36,736 nt of DNA, taken from contig JAGYME010000012.1 in the NCBI GenBank assembly GCA_018400715.1, forward strand, positions 1 to 36,736, read 5' to 3'. This document shows positions 23,127 through 29,985 of this stretch, one piece after another (positions within the stretch are counted from its first letter, which is position 1; the number at the start of each line of letters is the position of its first letter). A model generated the notes under the pieces. That model was given only the letters and a program-made list of their open reading frames with translations, had not been told where the DNA came from and did no database searches. The translations under genes and the position numbers were made by a program. This DNA comes from Candidatus Bipolaricaulota bacterium. Lineage in GTDB: Bacteria; Bipolaricaulota; Bipolaricaulia; M55B111.

Positions 23127-23404
23127 GCCCCCCTCCGTTGATAAATGACCGTGGGAGTCGGTTTGGCCCTAAAGTACCAGAATAACAAAATAAAGTGAAA
23201 AAATTGGCTAGTTGGTTAAGGGTGAATCAGTTGGTGAACTAGAACTTAACTGCACCCGAGGTATCCGGGAAGTATAGTTACCCCCGAACGTTACTGAACA
23301 AGTGCTTTTCTAGTCCTAATTTGGAAGGTTAATTTAATCATTATTACCACCAACTGTCAACTGTGATGCGGTGATTTTACAGGGAGAGGTTTGTTTTGTC
23401 AAGT
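23127..23404. other. gene-free spacer between hutI end and ABC ATPase start
   Basis: These 278 bases contain no gene. AGTTGGT words recur at 23210 and 23229 inside a CTAGTT...AACTAG inverted repeat (23208-23242). GAGGTATCCGG at 23258-23268 matches the DMT/DUF89 spacer exactly. A weak TTCACT/TACTTT pair on the minus strand could serve the ABC gene, but it is not convincing. Confidence 0.4.
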
Positions 23405-24661
23405 CTAAAACTCCGGATCTCTCCTCTCCCATATAACCTCACCCCTCTTTACAACCTTCTCCACCAGGTTGACACCGATATGGTAGGACAGGTGCTCGTA
23501 GTCGGGTGCGTCGAGGATCACGAAATCGCCCTTCTTGCCCGTTTCGACCGTACCCACTTCGTCCGCCCTGTCTATTGCTGCGGCGGCGTTAAGGGTGAGG
23601 GCGGTGATCGATTCCTCGATCGTCAGCTCCATGTAAAGGGTGGCCAGCGAAAAGAGCAGGGGGATCGATTCCGAATGACAACTCCCGGGGTTCAGGTCGG
23701 TGGCGATGCTTACCGCCAGGCCGTTGTCGATCATCCACCTACCTCTGGCATATTCCTCCTTGAGGCTGAAAGCAGTGATGGGAAGAAGAACGGCGACGAT
23801 TTCGTCCTCCCTAAGTGCCTTGAGGTCTTCGTCCGACGACTTCAACAGATGATCGGCAGAGATAGCTCCAACTTCCGCGGCAAGTCCGGCCGCTCCGGTG
23901 GCTTTGATCTCGTCAGCGTGGATCTTAGGCGTCAAACCAGCGTCTTTGCCGGCGTTAAGTATCCTCCGCGACTCCTCTAGAGTAAACGCGCCCTGGTCGC
24001 AGAAGACGTCGCAGAACTCTGCCCCCTTCTCCGCTGCCGCCGGGATCCCCTCGTCCAGCATGAGTTCTACGTATTTTTCACGGCCCTCCTTGAACTCGTC
24101 CGGGACCACGTGGGCGCCGAGAAAGGTGGGGGCGACGTCTACGGGGACCTCTTTATCCAACTCGGTCATAGTCTGTAGTTGTTTCAGTTCCGCCTCCACG
24201 TTTAGGCCATAGCCTGTTTTCCCCTCGATCGTAGTTACCCCGTGGCGGACGACTGAGCGTAACCTCTCTCGTGATATCTCCTTTAGTTCTTCTAGCGTGG
24301 CCTCCCGGGTCGGGGACACGGAACTGACTATCCCCCCTCCTTTTCTGGCGATTTCCTCGTAGCTTGCTCCCCTTAGTCTCATGTTGAACTCGTCAGCCCG
24401 GTACCCAGCGAATACGAAGTGGGTGTGAGGGTCGATAAAACCTGGTAGAACTGGCTTTCCGCCTGCGTCAACTACCTGCGATTCGCTCCCGATTGAGCCG
24501 TCGAACTCCCCCCGGTCTCCTATTTCCGCTATCAAACCGTCCTCGAGCAAGACGTCTTTGTCCGTGAGGACCGTTAGTTTGCCCATCTCCTCTCCGAACC
24601 TGGCCGAGCTTCCCCGGGGGGTGACTATTTGTCCGGGGTTCTTGAGCAACTTCGTGGACAT
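23405..24661 (-). CDS. hutI: imidazolonepropionase
   Basis: HutI hydrolyses imidazolone-5-propionate to N-formimino-glutamate, the third step of histidine breakdown. The 418-residue protein has the metal-binding DPHTHFVFAG at 77-86, the KGGGIVSSVS loop, GVTTIEGKTGYGL, HADE and the late motif ATDLNPGSC. Length is normal. Its ATG overlaps the ftcD stop by one base (TAATG), consistent with tight coupling. It is the last gene of the hut set in this direction. Confidence 0.95.
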   Translation of the reverse strand: MSTKLLKNPGQIVTPRGSSARFGEEMGKLTVLTDKDVLLEDGLIAEIGDRGEFDGSIGSESQVVDAGGKPVLPGFIDPHTHFVFAGYRADEFNMRLRGASYEEIARKGGGIVSSVSPTREATLEELKEISRERLRSVVRHGVTTIEGKTGYGLNVEAELKQLQTMTELDKEVPVDVAPTFLGAHVVPDEFKEGREKYVELMLDEGIPAAAEKGAEFCDVFCDQGAFTLEESRRILNAGKDAGLTPKIHADEIKATGAAGLAAEVGAISADHLLKSSDEDLKALREDEIVAVLLPITAFSLKEEYARGRWMIDNGLAVSIATDLNPGSCHSESIPLLFSLATLYMELTIEESITALTLNAAAAIDRADEVGTVETGKKGDFVILDAPDYEHLSYHIGVNLVEKVVKRGEVIWERRDPEF

Positions 24662-25563
24662 TACAGGTCCTCCAGAAGTCTATTTTCGATGACCTGCTCC
24701 GACGAAAAGTCGTTCAGCTGTAGGTAGTGGCCAGCAGCGTCCAGCAAGGCATCAGCCGGCGTTATCCCAATTATTTCGCTCTCAACTACGTCCACTCCGT
24801 ATCGGTCTGCTTCCGACTTAATTAGCTCGTAGACGTGGTGAAGGGGGGTCTTCGAATAGTCCGTCATGTTCATCGATACCTGGGTCAGGTTGTCCTCGTC
24901 CAGGTCCACGGCCATTGCCTTGCAGTAGCGGAAGCCGCCGCTGGAGTGACGTACCCGCCTGGAGATCTTCTTCGCAACCGAGAGGTCGTCCGTTTTTAGG
25001 TTTACGTTAAACGCAATGAGCGGCTTTCTCGCTCCGACGGCGGTTACGCCCGCGGTCGGGTGTACCTTGCCCGGCCCGAAGTCTGGCATCCACTCCTCCT
25101 TTGATATCTTGTCGGAAAAACCCTCGTATTCACCTCTACGTATATCAGCGAGGTTCTCCCTGTCTAAAGAGGTTGCCGCCTTCTCGTAGAGGTAGACGGG
25201 TATGTCGAAGTGACCCCCGATCTTTTCCGCCAAAGACCTTGCCACATCCACTGCGTCCTCCATGGTCGCGTTCTTCACGGGTACGAAGGGGACCACGTCG
25301 ACGGCACCCATGCGGGGGTGTTCTCCCGTATGCTCGTTCATATCTATTTTATCGACCGCAACCCTGACGGACTCGAGGCAAGATTTAATCAGCCCGTCCG
25401 GTGAACCGATGGCGGTAACGACCAGGCGGTTGTGGTCCTCGTCCGCGGAGTAGTCCACGAGGTTAACGCCCTCCTGGTCGTCAAAACAACCGGCGATTTG
25501 CTCTATCGTCTCCTCGTCCTTGCCGACGCTGTAGTTGGGAATACATTCGTAAATTTCGCCCAT
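24661..25563 (-). CDS. ftcD: glutamate formimidoyltransferase (no cyclodeaminase domain)
   Basis: The 300-residue protein is the formimidoyltransferase half of FTCD. Motifs are CIPNYSVGKD at the start, DEDHNRLVVTAIG, HTGEHPRMGAVDVVPFVP, and FGPGKVHPTAGVTAVGARKPLIAFNVNL. It moves the formimino group from formimino-glutamate to tetrahydrofolate, giving glutamate. The C-terminal cyclodeaminase domain of mammalian FTCD is absent, so that step needs a separate FchA not seen here. The start has AAGGAGGT upstream. It follows the repeat-rich spacer downstream of hutU. Confidence 0.95.
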   Translation of the reverse strand: MGEIYECIPNYSVGKDEETIEQIAGCFDDQEGVNLVDYSADEDHNRLVVTAIGSPDGLIKSCLESVRVAVDKIDMNEHTGEHPRMGAVDVVPFVPVKNATMEDAVDVARSLAEKIGGHFDIPVYLYEKAATSLDRENLADIRRGEYEGFSDKISKEEWMPDFGPGKVHPTAGVTAVGARKPLIAFNVNLKTDDLSVAKKISRRVRHSSGGFRYCKAMAVDLDEDNLTQVSMNMTDYSKTPLHHVYELIKSEADRYGVDVVESEIIGITPADALLDAAGHYLQLNDFSSEQVIENRLLEDL

Positions 25564-25650
25564 GAATACCTCCTTCGTTCGCTTTCTATGAATACTAGAC
25601 CTTGTTTTTCCATCAGAACGTTGATGTTGTTAGGAACTTCACCAAAACTT

Positions 25651-25850
25651 GCCGAGGAAGCCCCAGGGCTTGCCCTGGGGAGGAATCGGCTGGTTTTTGT
25701 CCAGCAGTCAATTCGGAACTGAGGTCGTGTTTGTACCGATTATCAAAAAGCAGGGCGAATTGACTGCTGGGTCTTCTTTTGTAATAGAACAAAGTTCGTC
25801 GTCAAATTTGGTATTTTACAAGCCCCGCACCTTGGTGCGGGGTAATTGAC
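25651..25850. mobile_element. paired-hairpin element resembling non-autonomous IS200/IS605 ends
   Basis: Two hairpins of the same design lie 161 bp apart. AAGCCCC begins both, a CTTG loop caps both, and GGGG closes both. The stems are CCCCAGGGC/GCCCTGGGG at 25661-25680 and CCCCGCACC/GGTGCGGGG at 25823-25842, the second followed by TAATTGAC. Between them CCAGCAGTCAATTCG (25701-25715) and its exact reverse complement (25756-25770) form a 15-bp inverted repeat. Hairpins like these mark the ends of IS200/IS605 elements and their PATE derivatives. No tnpA or tnpB is present, so this would be a non-autonomous relative or remnant. Boundaries are approximate. Confidence 0.5.
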
Positions 25851-25864
25851 TACGCGTCCTAAGT

Positions 25865-25990
25865 CCGATGTCCGCCGTCCGCAGTCAAAAACCAGATATC
25901 GTTCTTTTTGTTTTAGACCATAGCCACGGGTTTACCGTTTCAGTTCTCAGTTCGCAGTTAAAAACCAGACTAGGTTCTTGTTGTTTTTCG
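25865..25990. repeat. duplicated block with GTCCGCAGTC / TTCGCAGTT words
   Basis: Two similar blocks occur about 73 bp apart. Each has short CAGT-type tandem words, then GCAGT(C/T)AAAAACCAGA (25881-25896 and 25954-25969), then a T-rich stretch containing TTCTT and TTGTTTT or TTGTTTTT. The short words match, in reverse complement, those at 6213-6238. Confidence 0.65.
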
Positions 25991-26026
25991 ACATAGACAA
26001 AGATCTCGACCGCTCACACCGAAAAA

Positions 26027-26323
26027 CTGATACCTGATACCTGGCAACTGATACCTCTTAAACCCAGCCAACCCTGACTTATCCACCAACCTACATCCAA
26101 AATCCTAACCCCTAACCCCTCAAAACTGGTACCTGATACCGAGTACCTGATACCTTTTTCACCCAGCCAACTCCCGCTCACCCGACAACACACATCCTAA
26201 ATCCTAGATCCTGATACCTAATACCTAGTACCTGGTACCTCTTTACCCCGGCCAACTCCCGCTCACCCGACAACCCAACCCCCAACCCCTAACCCCTAGA
26301 TCCTAAATCCCAACCCCCAACAC
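26027..26323. repeat. three-unit higher-order repeat of GATACCT, GCCAAC and CCTAACCC words
   Basis: Three successive units share one plan: several GATACCT/GTACCT words, a pyrimidine stretch, (A)CCCNGCCAAC (GCCAAC at 26067, 26166 and 26251; spacing 99 and 85), then ATCCTAA and CCTAACCCC words. The last two units share an exact 24-base string starting with GCCAACTCCCGCTCACC (26166-26189 and 26251-26274). The CCTAACCCCTAACCCC runs look telomere-like but are only two or three units long. The block ends at the hutU stop. Confidence 0.7.
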
Positions 26324-28348
26324 CTAAACCATCTCATCAATTATCTCGTCCACCAGCCCTTCGTCTGCGTGGTAGGGCAGCGTTACGTGTCCGAGGGCGC
26401 CCTTCCGCTTGTTCCAGTCTACCATCGTCTCAACGGCGTGCTCGTTTCTCGCCCAGGACCTCCTTGCGACGCCTCCGTGGACGTCCCAGTCGATTGCCGA
26501 CTTGATCGTCTCGTCGACCCTCTTGCTCCCGTCGAGGACAAGTCCGAACCCCCCGTTAAAGCACTTGCCGACCCCGACCCCTCCGCCGTTGCTTTCCACT
26601 GCCATGGTCATCCCCCGCGCGACGTTTCCGGCGAAGTCGTGGACGGACATCTCGGCCATCACGTTGCTCCCGTCCTTGATGTTTGCGGTTTCGCGGTAGG
26701 GGGAATCGGTGCCACCCGGGTCGTGGTGGTCGCGTCCGATCATTACCGGACCGATCTCTCCGTCCCTGACCATCCTGTTGAACTCAAGCGCCATCTCAAT
26801 TCTCCCCGGGCCGTCGGTGTACAGGATTCTCGCCTGTGAACCCACGACCAGGTCGTTGTCCTCGGCGTCGGAGATCCATCTGTAGTTGTCGTAGTCCTGA
26901 GAGCGCCTGTCGGGATCGATTATCTCCCTGGCGGCCTGATCCGTCCTGTGCAGGTCCTCCTCCTTTCCAGTCAGGCATACCCAGCGGTAAGGTCCGTAAC
27001 CGTAGTCGAAGAAGACCGGGCCCATGATGTCCTCCACGTAAGACGGAAAGATGAATCCCGAACTCGAATCGGATTCGTTTTTGGCTATTTCCGTGACTCC
27101 GGCGTCGTAAACTGCCTTCATAAAGCTGTTGCCGTAGTCGAAGAAGTAAGCTCCACTATCCACGAGTTCCTGGATGAGGTGGAAGTGCTTCTCCAGCGAG
27201 CTGTCGACCTCTTCTCTAAACCTATTGGGGTCCTCGCTCAACAGTTCCCTGCTCTCATCGTAACTGTAACCTACGGGGTGGTACCCGCCGGAGTAAGCGT
27301 CGTGACAGGACGTCTGATCGGAAAGCAGGTCTACGTTGACGTCGTGTTCCACCAAGTACTCGAGGAGGTCGACGATGTTACCGTGATAGGCTATGGAAAC
27401 GGCCCTTTTTTCCTCTAGGTACTTGGGGACGATCTCGAAGATCTCGTCCAGGTCGCCGTAGACCTCGCTGAGCCAGCCCTGTTCCCTGCGCGTCTCTATT
27501 CTCGATTCGTCGACCTCGGCGATTACTCCCACGCCACCGGCGATTTCAATCGACTTGGCTTGAGCGCCGCTCATGCCGCCAAGCCCCGAGGTGACGTAAA
27601 GCTGACCGCCTAAGTCCTCCTTCTCGTCGTTTCCGAGGAACTTTCTTCCCGCGTTTAACAGCGTACTGTAGGTCCCGTGGACGATTCCCTGTGGTCCGAT
27701 GTACATCCATCCTCCAGCCGTCATCTGGCCGTAGTTTGCCACCCCCAGGGCAGCCGCCCTGTTGAAGTGTTCCTGGTCGTCGAATTCTCCGACCATGAGA
27801 GCGTTGGTGGAGATAACTCGGGGGGCGGTCGGTTTGGACGGAAACAGCCCCAATGGGTGGCCCGATTGGACGACCAGAGTCTGGTCCCTTGTCATCTCCC
27901 GCAGGTACTTCTTTATCAACCTGTACTGCATCCAGTTCTGGCAGACCTGCCCCGACTCGCCATAGGTGACCAGTTCGTAAGGATAAAGGGCGACGTCGAA
28001 GTCCAGATTGTTGTCGATCATCAGCTGGATTGCTTTTCCTTCAAGTGTATTGCCTTCGTATTCGTCTATCGGTTTCGCCTTGATTTCCCCCTGCGGGCGG
28101 TAGCGGTAACCGTAGATTCTCCCCCGGGTTAACAGTTCCTCTGTAAACTCCGGCGCCAGCTCTTCGTGCAGCGGGGGCGGAATGTACCTTAACGCGTTCT
28201 TCAATGCCAGCTTGATCTCGTCCTGTGATAGGTTAAGTTCCCTCTTTGGAGCCCTCCTGATACCCTCCTGGAATTGGGTTTCTTCCGGTAACTCCTCGGG
28301 AAGTTTTATCCTCATCGCTTCCGAAACGTCGAGATTGATTGAACTCAT
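26324..28348 (-). CDS. hutU: urocanate hydratase, long form
   Basis: HutU hydrates urocanate to imidazolone-5-propionate using tightly bound NAD. The 674-residue protein is the long form rather than the roughly 555-residue proteobacterial one. It has an extra N-terminal region of about 120 residues. Motifs include GESGQVCQNWMQYRL, VQSGHPLGLFPS, TAGGWMYIGPQGIVHGT, GLGGMSGAQ for NAD, DQTSCHDAYSGGYHPVGYS and IGRDHHDPGG. The start has GGAGGTGAAACC before ATG. It follows hutH by 80 nt and is separated from ftcD by the repeat-rich spacer. No catalytic gap is visible. Confidence 0.95.
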   Translation of the reverse strand: MSSINLDVSEAMRIKLPEELPEETQFQEGIRRAPKRELNLSQDEIKLALKNALRYIPPPLHEELAPEFTEELLTRGRIYGYRYRPQGEIKAKPIDEYEGNTLEGKAIQLMIDNNLDFDVALYPYELVTYGESGQVCQNWMQYRLIKKYLREMTRDQTLVVQSGHPLGLFPSKPTAPRVISTNALMVGEFDDQEHFNRAAALGVANYGQMTAGGWMYIGPQGIVHGTYSTLLNAGRKFLGNDEKEDLGGQLYVTSGLGGMSGAQAKSIEIAGGVGVIAEVDESRIETRREQGWLSEVYGDLDEIFEIVPKYLEEKRAVSIAYHGNIVDLLEYLVEHDVNVDLLSDQTSCHDAYSGGYHPVGYSYDESRELLSEDPNRFREEVDSSLEKHFHLIQELVDSGAYFFDYGNSFMKAVYDAGVTEIAKNESDSSSGFIFPSYVEDIMGPVFFDYGYGPYRWVCLTGKEEDLHRTDQAAREIIDPDRRSQDYDNYRWISDAEDNDLVVGSQARILYTDGPGRIEMALEFNRMVRDGEIGPVMIGRDHHDPGGTDSPYRETANIKDGSNVMAEMSVHDFAGNVARGMTMAVESNGGGVGVGKCFNGGFGLVLDGSKRVDETIKSAIDWDVHGGVARRSWARNEHAVETMVDWNKRKGALGHVTLPYHADEGLVDEIIDEMV

Positions 28349-28428
28349 GGTTTCACCTCCGGTTTTTCAGTTCTTCGCGCTCGGGGCGCGGTTAATTATG
28401 ATTCATACTTTGGTGGAGCGCAGTTTGC

Positions 28429-29943
28429 TCATGCGATCCCAAATTCACGGGCAAACTCCTCTAATAACTCGTCGTCACTCAGCAATTTTGCGGCCTTGTC
28501 GATCAGACTCGCCAGCTCCCTGTCGTCCCCGATTGGAGGAATTTCCTCTCTTACTCGGCCGTAGAGTTTTTCCAACGGGGGCGTTAAGTCAAAGTCATTG
28601 TATTCCTGGGCCTGGCAGCTCCCAATTAGCTCTACCGCCAGGATGTCCCGGACGTTTTCTACGACCTGGCGCAGGTTGTTGGCTCCATTCATTCCCATCG
28701 AGACGTGGTCTTCCTGGTCGCCGGACACTGGTATTGAATCGGTAGATGACGGAAAGGAAAGGTTCTTGTTCTCCGAGGCGAGCGCCGCGCTCGTATACTG
28801 CGCCATCATCAGCCCGGAGTCCGTTCCCGGCTTTTTCGCGAGGAAATCAGGCAGGTCCCCGTTTAAGTCGGGGTGGACCAGACGGTTCATCCGCCGTTCG
28901 GAAATGCTCCCCAGCTCGGAAAGCGCCATCTTCACGTAGTCGGCGGCGAGAGCCACGGGTTCGCCGTGGAAGTTTCCTCCTGAGATAACTCTGTCCGTGT
29001 CGTCGAATATCAGGGGGTTGTCCGTCACGGAGTTGATCTCCGTCCTGATTATCTCCTCCCCGTGTTCCAGTGCCGTTCTCACGCTCCCGTGGACCTGAGG
29101 GATGCACCTTATGGAATAGGGGTCCTGGACGTTTCTCGGATGATACTCTTCCGGGTCGTAACCGGTCAGAGCCCTGAAGTTCTTCGCCACGACCTTCTGT
29201 CCCTCGTAAGGTCGCAGGTCGTATATCGCGGAGTCGTACTGCGAGAAGTTCCCTCCGACCATGAAGGTCGACATCCCCCCGACGATGTCGGCGTACCTGA
29301 GGAGTTTGCCCCCGTCGAACAGGGCGAGGCAGATCTCTGAAGCCATCGCCTGTGTTCCGTTAATAAGGGCTAACCCTTCCTTCTCCTGTAGTTCCAGCCG
29401 CTCAATTCCTGCTCTCTTTAGGGCCTCTTCTCCCGATATCAGTTCCCCCCCGTAGGTAGCTTTCCCCTCGCCAATGAGTACGGAGGCCACGTGGGCCAGA
29501 GGAATCAAATCGCCGCTTGCTCCGAGCGATCCCTTCTTCGGTACGTAAGGAACGACGTTTTCGTTTAACAGCTCGGCCAGCGTTTCCACGACCCGGTATC
29601 TAATCCCGGAATATCCCATCCCGAGGGAGTTAGCGCGCAGCGCGATTATCCCCCTGACAACTTCGTCCGGTAACGGTTCACCAACTCCTGCAGAATGGCT
29701 CCTGATCAAGTTAACCTGCAACTGTTGGAGATCCCTGCGGGGGATTTCTTCCTTAACGAGGTCGCCGAACCCGGTTGTTACGCCGTAGATCGGATCTTCC
29801 GAACTGGACACTAGTCCTTCTAAGGTCTCTCTGTTCCTTTTGACCCTTTCCTCGACCTCCTTTCCCAGGTTGACCTCCTCTCCGTATCGGGCTACCGTGA
29901 CCAGGTCGTCTATCGACAAGTTACCGTCAAGATTCACGCTCAT
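28429..29943 (-). CDS. hutH: histidine ammonia-lyase
   Basis: HutH removes ammonia from histidine to give urocanate, the first step of the pathway. The 504-residue protein carries the autocatalytic MIO-forming Ala-Ser-Gly at residues 142-144 within GSLGASGDLIPLAH. It also has YGVTTGFG at about 53-60, QVNLIRSHSAGVG, NGTQAM and GNFHGEPVA. It could in principle be another aromatic ammonia-lyase, but the hutU, hutI and ftcD neighbours make histidine the likely substrate. The start is ATG at 29943 with GGTGA a few bases upstream. It lies 42 nt after the AOR gene. Confidence 0.94.
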   Translation of the reverse strand: MSVNLDGNLSIDDLVTVARYGEEVNLGKEVEERVKRNRETLEGLVSSSEDPIYGVTTGFGDLVKEEIPRRDLQQLQVNLIRSHSAGVGEPLPDEVVRGIIALRANSLGMGYSGIRYRVVETLAELLNENVVPYVPKKGSLGASGDLIPLAHVASVLIGEGKATYGGELISGEEALKRAGIERLELQEKEGLALINGTQAMASEICLALFDGGKLLRYADIVGGMSTFMVGGNFSQYDSAIYDLRPYEGQKVVAKNFRALTGYDPEEYHPRNVQDPYSIRCIPQVHGSVRTALEHGEEIIRTEINSVTDNPLIFDDTDRVISGGNFHGEPVALAADYVKMALSELGSISERRMNRLVHPDLNGDLPDFLAKKPGTDSGLMMAQYTSAALASENKNLSFPSSTDSIPVSGDQEDHVSMGMNGANNLRQVVENVRDILAVELIGSCQAQEYNDFDLTPPLEKLYGRVREEIPPIGDDRELASLIDKAAKLLSDDELLEEFAREFGIA

Positions 29944-29985
29944 TTTTAATCACCATAAGCCTTCTTGTGTGCTTGAATGTAAAAA

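Larger units (their letters stand above)
25564..26323. other. 760-bp gene-free, repeat-rich spacer splitting the hut genes
   Basis: No gene is supported in this interval between hutU and ftcD. It contains an IS200/IS605-like hairpin element (about 25651-25850), a duplicated block (25865-25990) and a three-unit higher-order repeat (26027-26323). The 25564-25650 part holds only the ftcD ribosome site and AT-rich DNA. The spacer sits inside an otherwise compact gene set. Confidence 0.75.

Noticed and set aside
26100-26300. CCTAACCCC repeats as a real telomere or CRISPR array
   Set aside because: Only two or three units occur in a row, mixed with other words. There are no equal-length repeats with unique spacers and no cas genes.
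26324-28348. Long N-terminal part of HutU as a separate fused domain
   Set aside because: The long form with an extra N-terminal region is known in several bacterial groups and animals, so it is a length class rather than a novel fusion.
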